A stretch of 64,000 nucleotides of DNA from Sciscionella marina DSM 45152. GTDB lineage: Bacteria > Actinomycetota > Actinomycetes > Mycobacteriales > Pseudonocardiaceae. The notes under the pieces are model-generated. The model worked only from the letters and a program-made list of their open reading frames with translations, searched no databases and was not told where the DNA came from. Numbering within the stretch: the first letter of the stretch is position 1; each line of letters begins with the position of its first letter. The stretch lies in assembly GCF_000379465.1 (NCBI RefSeq), contig NZ_KB905392.1:124001-188000 (forward strand), written 5' to 3'. Of the stretch, positions 24,682 to 33,045 are shown in pieces. A program made the translations under genes and the position numbers.

Positions 24682-25662
24682 TCAGACCGCTTCGGCGAGT
24701 ACCGCACGCGGGCTTCCGGGCAGGGCGAGCACGGAATGCCTCCGCCAGCCGGTCTCCTCCAGCCACTGCGCGACCACGCTCTCCGGGTAGACCACGGTGC
24801 CGTCGATGACCAGATACTCCCCCGCGTGCAGCGCATCCACCGGACGTTGACGCTCGTCCTCGTCGAGGAAGAAGTCGAGCAACACGAGACGGGCACCGGG
24901 ACGGGCCGCGCCTCGCGCGGCGGCCAGGATCGCCCGGTTCCGCTCCGCGTCGAAGCGGTGCACGACGTGGTTGAGCAGGACGAGGTCGTGTTCCCCACCG
25001 GGCCGCGCCGTCTCGGTCGCGGCTGGTTCGACGCGCGCCCGGCCGGTGAGCCCGGCCTGCTCGAGTGCCGTGCCGAGTTCCGCGGTGAATTCCTCGGCGA
25101 ACACCAGTCGCGCCGACAGGGCGGGATTGGCCCGCAACGCCGCGATGGTGAAGGACGGGGACAGCCCACCGAAGTCGAGAAGTTCGCGATACGGCCGGAA
25201 ATCGAAACACTCGGCCAGCACCCGCGCGTGCAGCGCGTTGTACCGCATCACCCCGGACAGAAACGCCGCCGAGCGATCCTCGTCCATCGCCAGCGGCACC
25301 GGTTGCCCGGTATCGACCGTGGTGTCGAAGCCGGACCAGTGCCCATAACTGATCTCGGCCAGGAAATTCAGGAAAGGATGCAGATCCGTTTCCGCCTTCC
25401 CGGAAAGGAATTCCGCGGCGTCCGCGGCGAGCCGGTACCGCCCGGCATCCCGGTCCAGCAGTCCGAGGCCGTTCATGCTGTCGGCGAGGACGCGTACCAC
25501 GTTCTCCTTCTTGCCGGTGGCCTCGGCGAGTTCGGCCACGGTGTGCGGACCATCGTCGAGCGCGCGGAACAAGCCGATCCGCGCGGCCGCGAACAGCTGC
25601 CGTGCACCCATGTATCCGGTGGCGATGTCCACGATTCGTTCCGGGGTAGCAGGTGTTGCCAT
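24682..25662 (-). CDS. Winged-helix class methyltransferase-like protein, unusual SAM loop
   Basis: 326-residue protein laid out like small-molecule O-methyltransferases: dimerising winged helix at residues 1-90 (LFAAARIGLFRALDDGP, TGKKENVVRVLADSMNGLG) and a Rossmann domain after about 150. The SAM loop reads LLDFGGLSPSF instead of the usual DxGGGxG, and the catalytic His-Asp pair is replaced by VVHRFD, so cofactor binding may be altered or lost. Ribosome site GGAGGAG lies directly ahead of ATG 25662. It follows the aldo/keto reductase by 38 bases and probably shares its transcript. Confidence 0.8.
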   Translation of the reverse strand: MATPATPERIVDIATGYMGARQLFAAARIGLFRALDDGPHTVAELAEATGKKENVVRVLADSMNGLGLLDRDAGRYRLAADAAEFLSGKAETDLHPFLNFLAEISYGHWSGFDTTVDTGQPVPLAMDEDRSAAFLSGVMRYNALHARVLAECFDFRPYRELLDFGGLSPSFTIAALRANPALSARLVFAEEFTAELGTALEQAGLTGRARVEPAATETARPGGEHDLVLLNHVVHRFDAERNRAILAAARGAARPGARLVLLDFFLDEDERQRPVDALHAGEYLVIDGTVVYPESVVAQWLEETGWRRHSVLALPGSPRAVLAEAV

Positions 25663-25700
25663 TTCTCCTCCATCGGTTTCCGGTGTTTGAAAGACTCCGT

Positions 25701-26669
25701 TCACCAGGTCCCGTCGGACGCGATGTGCCGGTCGAGCCACAGCGGCTCGGCATACCGGCGCAGCCGTTGCGCCCCGAGCCGGTCGAGCAGCGCCAGGGCA
25801 CCGAGGTTGTCCGTGAACTGGGCCATGCTCGACATGCCGAGCAGCACGTTCGCGGTGGCCGGATTGGCCAGGCAGAACGCGATCGCCAGCTGGGCGGGTG
25901 AGCAGTCCAGTTCCCCGGCGAGCGTGCGCAACCGGTCCGCGGTCGCGGCGATGCGGTACCGGATGCCACCGATGTCCGCGCCGATCTTGCGGGCGGGCCG
26001 GAGATTGCCGAGCAGCATTCCGCCCTCGAACACATCGGAGGCCTGCAGCGCCAACTCGCCGGAAGCGAAGAGTGGGGCGTAGTACCGCCCTTCGGCCAGG
26101 GCACGGCGTACCGGTCCGTACTTCAGCTGAGCGAACACCGGCGGTACGAGGCCGTGTTCGCGCGCCAGATCGAGCGCGGTCCGCAGATCGCGGTAGCGCC
26201 AGTTGTTCACTCCCCAGTGCGTGAACCGGCCCGCCTCGATCTGTTCGGTCACGTCCTCGAGCACCCGACGCACGGGCAGCTCGCCGAGATAGTCGCCGAG
26301 CACGACCGCGTCGGCGTACTCGGTGCCCACCCGCCGCAGTGCGGTGCGCAGTTGTCCGGCGAACCCGGTCGCCGGATAGTCCCAGAGCCACAGTTTCCCG
26401 CAGTAGAACCAATCCTGCCTGGCAAGCCCGGCAGCACGGATAGCCCGTCCGGCGATGAGGTCGGTGCGTGAATTCTCCGCGTGCGGCCCCATGTCGTAGT
26501 GCGCGATATCGAAGAACGCGCAACCGGATTCCGCGGCACGGGTGACGAGAGCAACCGCGTCCGAGAAATCCATGCGGTCCCAGGTGTTCCACGAACCGAG
26601 GGCGAGCACCGGCACTTCCGGACCGCCGGGTCCAAGGGGTTTGCGCGCGACGATGGGCACAACGATCAC
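25701..26669 (-). CDS. Aldo/keto reductase family protein lacking the active-site His
   Basis: 322-residue (beta/alpha)8-barrel protein. The tetrad Asp, Tyr and Lys can be aligned (FFDIAHYD; CGKLWLW), but the position of the usual catalytic His (LLHWP) reads VVLGDY. C-terminal NADPH-binding features are weak. It is clearly paralogous to the protein at 30039-30998, which shows the same LGD replacement. Such proteins may keep reductase activity with altered chemistry or act as lyases or isomerases. GTG 26669 is preceded by GAAGG. It is divergent from an SDR gene across a TCTACG-type site. Confidence 0.82.
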   Translation of the reverse strand: MIVVPIVARKPLGPGGPEVPVLALGSWNTWDRMDFSDAVALVTRAAESGCAFFDIAHYDMGPHAENSRTDLIAGRAIRAAGLARQDWFYCGKLWLWDYPATGFAGQLRTALRRVGTEYADAVVLGDYLGELPVRRVLEDVTEQIEAGRFTHWGVNNWRYRDLRTALDLAREHGLVPPVFAQLKYGPVRRALAEGRYYAPLFASGELALQASDVFEGGMLLGNLRPARKIGADIGGIRYRIAATADRLRTLAGELDCSPAQLAIAFCLANPATANVLLGMSSMAQFTDNLGALALLDRLGAQRLRRYAEPLWLDRHIASDGTW

Positions 26670-26686
26670 GGTCCCTTCGTTTATTA

Positions 26687-26700
26687 TCTACGCTTGTATA
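26687..26700. promoter_or_regulatory. TCTACG-type operator candidate, AKR / SDR divergent promoter
   Basis: TCTACGCTTGTATA matches the perfect palindrome at 18268-18281 at 11 of 14 positions and lies in the A/T-rich 72-base gap between the divergent aldo/keto reductase and SDR genes. One bound dimer could control both directions. Confidence 0.45.
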
Positions 26701-26741
26701 CTATAAACTCCTTGCGCTGTCACGGCCGAAAGGAAACTCGG

Positions 26742-27461
26742 ATGCGATCGGTTCTCATCACCGGAGGGGCGGGCGGTATCGGCAGGGGGATCGCCGGAGC
26801 GTTCACGCGGGCAGGCGATGCCGTGGTGCTCGCCGACCGGGACACGGACGCACTCGCCGAGGCGGCCCGCCTTCCCGGAGTGCGCACGGTGCCGCTGGAG
26901 ATCACCGATCCGGAATCGGTCACCGCGGCACTGGACACCATCGGCCCGATCGAGGTGCTGGTGAACAATGCCGGCCTGCTGACGGTGCACGGAAGACTGC
27001 TCGAACTGTCCGCCGCCGATCTGGAGGCCGTGCTGCGGGTCAATGTCCTCGGCACCTTCCGGATGACCCAGCAGGTGGCCGCCCGGATGGTCGCCGCTGG
27101 GATCGCAGGCCGCATCGTCAACATCTCCTCGATCGGGGCGCGGCAACCGACTCCGGGCATGGGCGGGTACGAGAGCAGCAAGGCCGCCGTCGACGCACTC
27201 ACCCGCTGGGCGGCGATCGAACTGGCCGAGCACGGCATCCTGGTCAACGCGGTCGCCCCGGGACCGGTGCTCACCGAATCCCTGGCCGCGGCCATGCCCG
27301 AGGGATCGGCGCAGCGGATCGCCTGGCAGCGGCGCATTCCGCTCGGCGGACTCGCCCCGGTCGATCAGGTCGCGGCCGCCGTGTTGTTCCTCGCCGGCCC
27401 CGACGCTGCGCACATCACCGGCACGAGCCTTCCGGTGGACGGCGGCCAGCTGCTCGGCTAG
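26742..27461 (+). CDS. Short-chain dehydrogenase/reductase
   Basis: 239-residue classical SDR: NAD(P) loop TGGAGGIGRG, VNNAG, Ser in NISS, catalytic Tyr-x3-Lys in YESSKAAV and the PGPV loop. An acidic residue after the second strand (ADRD) favours NAD. It should oxidise an alcohol or reduce a ketone in the surrounding pathway. Ribosome site AAGGAAA precedes ATG 26742. Its TAG overlaps the stop of the convergent amidohydrolase gene (27458-27461 CTAG). Confidence 0.92.
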   Translation: MRSVLITGGAGGIGRGIAGAFTRAGDAVVLADRDTDALAEAARLPGVRTVPLEITDPESVTAALDTIGPIEVLVNNAGLLTVHGRLLELSAADLEAVLRVNVLGTFRMTQQVAARMVAAGIAGRIVNISSIGARQPTPGMGGYESSKAAVDALTRWAAIELAEHGILVNAVAPGPVLTESLAAAMPEGSAQRIAWQRRIPLGGLAPVDQVAAAVLFLAGPDAAHITGTSLPVDGGQLLG

Positions 27462-28813
27462 CCGCGCCGGTACACGATCCGGCCGCCGAGCACGGTCAGG
27501 TCCACCTCGACCTCCGGCAGCCCGGCGGCGGGCACGGTGAACGGGTCCTGGGCGAGCACGCACAGGTCCGCGGCCATGCCCGGCAACAGGGTGCCTTTCC
27601 ACCCGGCCGCCCCGTCCAGGCGCGCCGGTTCCACCGTGTAGCAGCGCAGCAACCGGGCCATCCGCCGCCGCGGATCCTCCGTGGGACCGAGCAGTTCGTC
27701 GGCCGCGGCGAGCTGGACGCGCCAGTCCGGGGAGAGCACCGGGGCATCCGAACTGAGGCAGAGCCGGACACCTTCGCGCAGCGCGGCGCCGAGCGGCCAC
27801 GCCGAGCGCGCCACCTCGGTGCCGAGCACGGACTCCACACCCGCCCGGGTGTGCAGCGCGAGGCCCGGCTGCATGGCGAGCCCGACCCCGAGTGCGGCCA
27901 TCCGGCGCAGCTGCGCGGGCTCGGCGAGGTCCCCGTGCACGATGTGGTGGCCGAACTCGCCGGTGCGCCGGAGGCTGGCCCGTTCGATCGCGTCGAGCAC
28001 CACCTGCACCCCGCGATCCCCCGTCGCATGCACACCGATCTGCTGTCCCGCCAGATGCGCCGCCTCGATCATCGCACCGAGATCCTGTTCCCGGGCCGCG
28101 TCATCGGTTCCGTCGACGAGCAGCGTGCCGTGCCCTCCCATCAGATAGCGGTGCCGCGTATAGGCCGAGCGGGTCTGCGGGATTCCGTCGGCGAAGATCT
28201 TCACCCCACCGAAGCGCAACCCGCACTGATCCGCCCCGTCCGGCATCCCGGCCAGCCCGGCGAGAAACCCCGGTAGTCCACTCGGACCGTCGAGCTCGCC
28301 GTACAGCGAGAGGATGTTCACCCGCGCGCGCAGCAGTCCCTGGGCCGCGAGCGTCCGGTACTGTTCGACGACCGAATCACCGAAGGCACCGCTCGGTCCG
28401 TCGTTCTCACCCGGACCAAGGCCCGGTTCGGTGTAGCTGGTGATGCCGAGCGCGGAGAGCAGTTCCCCGGCCCGCAGGATCGCCGCACGCCGTTGCGCAC
28501 CGTTGCGCAGCGGCCGGCACGGCGCCGATCCGGGCCCGAGCACCGTTTCCGGCCACAGCGCGCCGAGCCAGGTCGCGTGCAGGTGCGCGTCGTTGATCCC
28601 GGGAAGCACCGCGCGCCCGTGCAGTTCGAACACTTCGGTGTGCCGGCCCGCGAGGGAAAGCACCTCCGGCTCCGCACCGACCGCGGCCACCCGGCCCGCG
28701 CACACCGCGATCGCACTCCCTCCTGCGCCACCCAGGGTGTGCACCACACCCCCGCGCAGGATCAGGTCGGCCGGGTTTTCCGGACGGGCAAGGGAAAAGG
28801 ACTCTTCGTGCAC
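27458..28813 (-). CDS. YtcJ-like amidohydrolase
   Basis: About 450 residues of the amidohydrolase superfamily, YtcJ/DUF1446-type exoenzyme branch. Metal-binding HLH in GINDAHLHATW, GGVKIFADGIPQTRSAY, the HATGD and HGDL segments and the late SSDAPV motif are all present. These enzymes hydrolyse amides, formamides or similar C-N bonds. GTG 28813 lies six bases after GAGGA; GTG 28819 is in frame but too close to it. A paralogue lies at 38282-39988. The gene is divergent from the zinc alcohol dehydrogenase across a TCTACG-type site. Confidence 0.9.
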   Translation of the reverse strand: MHEESFSLARPENPADLILRGGVVHTLGGAGGSAIAVCAGRVAAVGAEPEVLSLAGRHTEVFELHGRAVLPGINDAHLHATWLGALWPETVLGPGSAPCRPLRNGAQRRAAILRAGELLSALGITSYTEPGLGPGENDGPSGAFGDSVVEQYRTLAAQGLLRARVNILSLYGELDGPSGLPGFLAGLAGMPDGADQCGLRFGGVKIFADGIPQTRSAYTRHRYLMGGHGTLLVDGTDDAAREQDLGAMIEAAHLAGQQIGVHATGDRGVQVVLDAIERASLRRTGEFGHHIVHGDLAEPAQLRRMAALGVGLAMQPGLALHTRAGVESVLGTEVARSAWPLGAALREGVRLCLSSDAPVLSPDWRVQLAAADELLGPTEDPRRRMARLLRCYTVEPARLDGAAGWKGTLLPGMAADLCVLAQDPFTVPAAGLPEVEVDLTVLGGRIVYRRG

Positions 28814-28852
28814 GGGCACTCCTCGGGTCCGCTCATGCTCGACAGATTTATG

Positions 28853-28866
28853 TCAACGTATGTAGA
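28853..28866. promoter_or_regulatory. TCTACG-type operator candidate, amidohydrolase / alcohol dehydrogenase divergent promoter
   Basis: TCAACGTATGTAGA is an imperfect palindrome matching the site at 18268-18281 at 10 of 14 positions. It lies in the 89-base gap between divergent genes. The flanks CTCGACAGATT and GACTAAC recur around the site at 24615-24628, strengthening the view that these are related control elements. Confidence 0.45.
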
Positions 28867-28902
28867 CTAACCTGACTTGCCCTCCGCTCCGAAGGAGTAC
28901 CG

Positions 28903-30012
28903 ATGGGTGTGCCCACCACGACCCGCGCGGCGGTGCTCACCGCGCACGGCGAACCCCTGGAGATCACCGAGCTCCCGCTACCGGCATCCGTGGAACCGGG
29001 GGCCGCACTGGTACGCATCACGAACGCGACGCTGTGCGGCACGGATGTCGAGCTCTGGTCGGGAAAGATGACGTTCCCCGGCATGCTGCCCATGGTGCTC
29101 GGCCACGAGATGACCGGTGAGGTCATCGCCACCGGACCGGGTACCACCGACGCGCTCGGCCGGGAGGTCCGTCCTGGCTCTCGCATCGGCTGGTCGGAGT
29201 CCACCTGCGGGCAGTGCCACGGTTGCCGGGTGCTGCGCGAGCCGGTCACCTGCGCCGAGCGCGGCTACGGATTCCGGCAGCGCGCCGATAGGCCGCCGTA
29301 CGCCACCGCAGGACTGTGCGAATACGCCTATGTCGTCCCGAAAGCGGCAAAGCTCCTGCTCCCCCAAGGGTTTCCGGACAGTTGGGCGGCCATGGCGGGC
29401 TGCACGGCGAAGACCGTGCTGCGCGCCTTCTCCCGGGCGGGCGGCGTCCCGCCGGGTGCGCGGGTCGCCGTCCTCGGCTCCGGGGCGCTCGGCCTGTTCG
29501 CCACCGCGGTCGCCAGGATCGTGGGAGCGGGCCACATCCTGGTCGTGGACACCACATCGCACCGGCTCGAACTGGCCAGGGAGTTCGGCGCGGACGCCAC
29601 AGTGCTCGCGGACTCCGAGGAGGTCCCCGCCCGGGTGCGTGAGTTGACCTCGGATGCCGGGGCGGATCTCGTGTTCGACTTCGCGGGCGCGCCCGCGATC
29701 GGCGCGCAGGCGGTGGAGATGGCAGCGATCCGCGGGCGGGTGGTGATCGTCGGCAGCACCGGACCGGATCCCTCGGCGCTCCCGCTCGGCACGGTGATGG
29801 GCAAGGAGCTTGCCCTGTTCGGTTCGCTCAACGGGGACATCGCCGACTACCACGCGGCGATCGAATTCTTCGAGGCCTTCGCCGACCGGATGCCCTGGCA
29901 CAAGCTGCTCGGGACTCCGGTCGGTCTCACCGGTGCCACCGCGCACCTGGACGCGATGCGCAGGCGTGCGGAGATCAAGGCGGTCATCGAACCACATCTG
30001 GACCGTGAATAG
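28903..30012 (+). CDS. Zinc-dependent alcohol dehydrogenase (MDR family)
   Basis: 369-residue medium-chain dehydrogenase. Catalytic zinc ligands are in LCGTDVELW and LGHEMTGEV; the structural zinc site is CGQCHGCRVLREPVTC with the usual four cysteines. The NAD(P) loop is VLGSGALGLFA. It should interconvert an alcohol and a carbonyl. It is the first gene of a rightward run that continues with an aldo/keto reductase 26 bases downstream, two esterases, an aldehyde dehydrogenase, a MoaF-like protein and a GMC oxidoreductase. Confidence 0.92.
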   Translation: MGVPTTTRAAVLTAHGEPLEITELPLPASVEPGAALVRITNATLCGTDVELWSGKMTFPGMLPMVLGHEMTGEVIATGPGTTDALGREVRPGSRIGWSESTCGQCHGCRVLREPVTCAERGYGFRQRADRPPYATAGLCEYAYVVPKAAKLLLPQGFPDSWAAMAGCTAKTVLRAFSRAGGVPPGARVAVLGSGALGLFATAVARIVGAGHILVVDTTSHRLELAREFGADATVLADSEEVPARVRELTSDAGADLVFDFAGAPAIGAQAVEMAAIRGRVVIVGSTGPDPSALPLGTVMGKELALFGSLNGDIADYHAAIEFFEAFADRMPWHKLLGTPVGLTGATAHLDAMRRRAEIKAVIEPHLDRE

Positions 30013-30038
30013 CCTGTCACACAAGGGAAAGGAACGGT

Positions 30039-30998
30039 ATGGACAGGATCGTCCCACACCGCGAGCTCGGCCGGACCGGACTCGAGCTGCCCTCGATCGC
30101 GCTCGGTTCCTGGCACATCTACGACCGGATGGATTTCGCCGACGCCGTCGCGATGCTGCGGTACGCCCTGCACCGTGGGGTCACGATGTTCGACATCGGC
30201 GTCTACGGTGCTCCGGGGAGCACGCCTACCCATACGGATGTGCTCTGGGGCTCGATCATGCGCGCCATCGGCGTTCCCCGGAAGGACTACCTGGTCTCGG
30301 CGAAGCTGTGGATCGAGGGCTTCGGCGAGCACGGATTCCGTCCGCAGCTGGAGAATCTCTTCCTGCGCACCGGAATCGAGCACGCCGATCTGGTCGTGCT
30401 CGGTGATCTGCGCCGCACGGATGTGTCGCTGGAGGAGCTTCTCACGGATCTCGACGGCCTGCGGCGCGCCGGGTTGATCCATGTCTGGGGCGTGAACAAC
30501 TGGTCGGCCGACGCGATCGGTGCCCTGCAGCGGATCGCCGCGGACCGCGACCTCGAACCACCCCGGTTCGCCCAGCTGAAGTACAGCGCCGCGCGCCGCA
30601 GCATCCCGGACGGGAAACCGTTCGCCGAACTGTTCGGCCCCGGATTCGCCCTCGAGGCCTCCGATGTGTTCGAGGGCGGGATTCTCGCCGGGAACACCGA
30701 ACCCGGGCGCGCGATCGGCCGGGATCCCGGTGGGATCCGGGAGACGATCCGCGGTTGCCTGCCCCGGTTCACCTCGCTCGCCGCAGAACTGGGCGCCACT
30801 CCGGCCCAGCTCTGCGTGGCGTTCAGCCTCACCCATCCCGCCACGACCACCACCCTGCTCGGCGCGAGCAGCCTGACCCAGCTGCGGGACGACCTCGGTG
30901 CGTTCGCCCTTCTCGACCGGATCGGTGCCACGGAGCTGCGGGCGCTGGTCGAGCCGTTCTGGGCCGATCGCGGCATCGTCGATCCGGAAGGACCGTGA
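30039..30998 (+). CDS. Aldo/keto reductase family protein lacking the active-site His (paralogue)
   Basis: 319-residue protein, paralogue of the one at 25701-26669 (shared LALGSW/IALGSW, RMDFxDAVA, WGVNNW, FAQLKY, EASDVFEGG/QASDVFEGG). Asp and Tyr in FDIGVYG and Lys in SAKLW are kept; the catalytic His position reads VVLGDL. Having two such copies in one catabolic block suggests a real function rather than decay, perhaps sequential or heteromeric. Ribosome site AAGGAACGG precedes ATG 30039; the next gene starts within three bases of its stop. Confidence 0.82.
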   Translation: MDRIVPHRELGRTGLELPSIALGSWHIYDRMDFADAVAMLRYALHRGVTMFDIGVYGAPGSTPTHTDVLWGSIMRAIGVPRKDYLVSAKLWIEGFGEHGFRPQLENLFLRTGIEHADLVVLGDLRRTDVSLEELLTDLDGLRRAGLIHVWGVNNWSADAIGALQRIAADRDLEPPRFAQLKYSAARRSIPDGKPFAELFGPGFALEASDVFEGGILAGNTEPGRAIGRDPGGIRETIRGCLPRFTSLAAELGATPAQLCVAFSLTHPATTTTLLGASSLTQLRDDLGAFALLDRIGATELRALVEPFWADRGIVDPEGP

Positions 30999-31000
30999 TC

Positions 31001-31957
31001 ATGCTTCAGCCCGTGCCTTTCGATCCCGCGGTGGCGGCCGCGCTTTCCACCCTCCCGGAGACCGAGCCCACCGCCTACACGGCCGCGAAACTGCCCGAAC
31101 TGCGCGCGGCGATGGCAGCGCAGTTCGCACCCGTTCCGGCGGTGATCGGCGACCGGCCGGTGGACCACACCGAACACATCGTCCCCGGACCGGCGAAGCT
31201 GGCGGTGACCGTGTTCTCCCCGCGCGGTTCCCGGGAACCGGCCGGCTGCCTGTACAACATCCACGGCGGAGGCATGATGCTCGGCAACCGGGACATGGAC
31301 ACCCCTCGTCTCGTGGCATTGGTACTCGAACTCGGTGTGGTCGCGGTGAACATCGAGTACCGGCTCGCTCCCGAACATCCCGATCCGGTCCCGGTCGAGG
31401 ACTGTTATGCCGGTCTGCTGTGGACGGTCGAGAACGGGGCCCGGCTCGGCCTCGATCCGGATCGGGTCGTGGTCATGGGAGGCAGCGCCGGCGGTGGCCT
31501 TGCCGCCGGAGTGGCCCTGCTCGCCAGGGATCGCGGCGGGCCGCGCCTGGCCGGGCAACTGCTGCTGTGCCCGATGATCGACGACACCGATACGAGCGTG
31601 GCGAGCAGGCAGTACGCCGGGCTCGGACCGTGGCCGCGGGAGGTCAACCGCGCGGGCTGGGCACAGCTGCTCGGCGAACGGGCCGGGACGGATGCGGTGA
31701 GTCAGTACGCCGCGCCGAGCAGGGCGACCGAGTTCGGCGGACTCCCGCCCGCATTCATCGAGGTGGGCAGCGCTGAAGGGTTCCGGGACGAGGATGTGGA
31801 GTACGCGAGCCGGATCTGGGCGGCGGGCGGACGGGCCGAACTACACGTGTGGAGCGGTGGCTGCCACGGCTTCGATCTGTACGCACCGGATGCCGAGCTC
31901 ACCCGCATCGCACTCACCGCACGGGCATCCTGGCTGCAGCGGGTGCTCGGGTCATGA
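31001..31957 (+). CDS. Hormone-sensitive-lipase family esterase, first of a tandem pair
   Basis: 318-residue alpha/beta hydrolase of the HSL/bacterial family IV. Oxyanion motif NIHGGGMML, nucleophile in VMGGSAGGGLA, YRLAPEHPDPVP and the final His in GGCHGFD are intact. These enzymes hydrolyse short-chain esters, sometimes carbamates or lactones. ATG 31001 fits GGAAGGA eight bases upstream; GTG 30995 overlaps the previous stop and is the alternative. It overlaps its paralogue by ATGA, so the two are made together. Confidence 0.92.
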   Translation: MLQPVPFDPAVAAALSTLPETEPTAYTAAKLPELRAAMAAQFAPVPAVIGDRPVDHTEHIVPGPAKLAVTVFSPRGSREPAGCLYNIHGGGMMLGNRDMDTPRLVALVLELGVVAVNIEYRLAPEHPDPVPVEDCYAGLLWTVENGARLGLDPDRVVVMGGSAGGGLAAGVALLARDRGGPRLAGQLLLCPMIDDTDTSVASRQYAGLGPWPREVNRAGWAQLLGERAGTDAVSQYAAPSRATEFGGLPPAFIEVGSAEGFRDEDVEYASRIWAAGGRAELHVWSGGCHGFDLYAPDAELTRIALTARASWLQRVLGS

Positions 31958-32931
31958 GTGCCCCGCCGCGGCCGGTCCCCTACGACCCGCAGCTTCTCGC
32001 CGGGCTCGCCGCATTCCGCGAACTCGTGGAACCGTTCCCGCTGCGGGCCGATACGATCCTGGCCTCTCGCGCCCATTTCGCGAAGGTCATGCCGTCCCTG
32101 GACGCTGCCATCGAGGGGCTTCCGGTACGCGCCGAACAGCACCGCGCGCCCGGCCCACCGGGTGCCCCCGAGGTCGCGCTGACCGTGCTGCGTCCCAGGG
32201 ATCCGGTACACGGCGCGCCGGGGATCCTCGGCATCCACGGCGGCGGGCTCGTGCTCGGCGACCGGTTCTTCGGCGCGGGCGAACTCGCCGCGCGGGTGGT
32301 GCAGTTCGGCGCCGTGGCGGTCAGCGTCGAATACCGCCTCGCCCCGGAACATCCCGCCCCCGCGGCGGCCGAGGACTGTTATGCCGCACTCGTCTGGTTC
32401 GCCCGGCACGCCGCGGAATTCGGTGTGGCCCCGGAACGGATCCTGGTCAGCGGCGCGAGCGCGGGTGGTGGACTGGCCGCCGCGGTCGTCCTGATGGCCC
32501 GGGACCGCGGCGGCCCGGCGCTGGCCGGTCAGCTGCTCGACTGCCCGATGCTCGACGACCGCAACGAGACGGTGTCCAGCAGGCAGTTCGCCGGGATCGG
32601 TGTCTGGGACCGGTATGCGAACGCGGCGGCCTGGACCGCGGCCCTCGGTGCGCGGCGCGGCACCGAGTCCGTTCCGGCCTATGCCGCACCCGCACGGGCG
32701 GCCGAGCTCGCCGGGCTGCCGCCTGCCTTCCTCACCGTCGGCTCGGCGGAGGTGTTCCGCGATGAGACGGTGCGGTACGCGTCCCGGATCTGGGCGGCGG
32801 GCGGACGGGCCGAACTGCACGTGTGGAGCGGCGGCTATCACGAGTTCGCCGGGACCACACCGGAGGCCGAGGTGTCCCGCTCGGCGGTCGCGGCGCGGGA
32901 CTCCTGGTTGCACCGCGTGTTCGCCCGCTGA
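31954..32931 (+). CDS. Hormone-sensitive-lipase family esterase, second of a tandem pair
   Basis: 325-residue paralogue of the preceding esterase with GIHGGGLVL, VSGASAGGGLA, YRLAPEHPAPAA and GGYHEFAG. The segment SRIWAAGGRAELHVWSGG is identical in both proteins and nearly identical in DNA, while the N-terminal thirds differ, as expected after duplication with later local gene conversion or strong constraint. Different N-termini, which form the lid in this family, suggest different ester substrates. Last gene of the coupled set; the aldehyde dehydrogenase follows after 114 bases. Confidence 0.92.
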   Translation: MSAPPRPVPYDPQLLAGLAAFRELVEPFPLRADTILASRAHFAKVMPSLDAAIEGLPVRAEQHRAPGPPGAPEVALTVLRPRDPVHGAPGILGIHGGGLVLGDRFFGAGELAARVVQFGAVAVSVEYRLAPEHPAPAAAEDCYAALVWFARHAAEFGVAPERILVSGASAGGGLAAAVVLMARDRGGPALAGQLLDCPMLDDRNETVSSRQFAGIGVWDRYANAAAWTAALGARRGTESVPAYAAPARAAELAGLPPAFLTVGSAEVFRDETVRYASRIWAAGGRAELHVWSGGYHEFAGTTPEAEVSRSAVAARDSWLHRVFAR

Positions 32932-33045
32932 CTGCCGTTCCCCCATCGTCAATCGGTATTCCCTGGTAGCCAAGACGCGGCGCCCGCCAACCGCGCAAAC
33001 TCGTCGGCGACCTCGACAGGCCACGGAGATTCACGGGAGTGTGCG

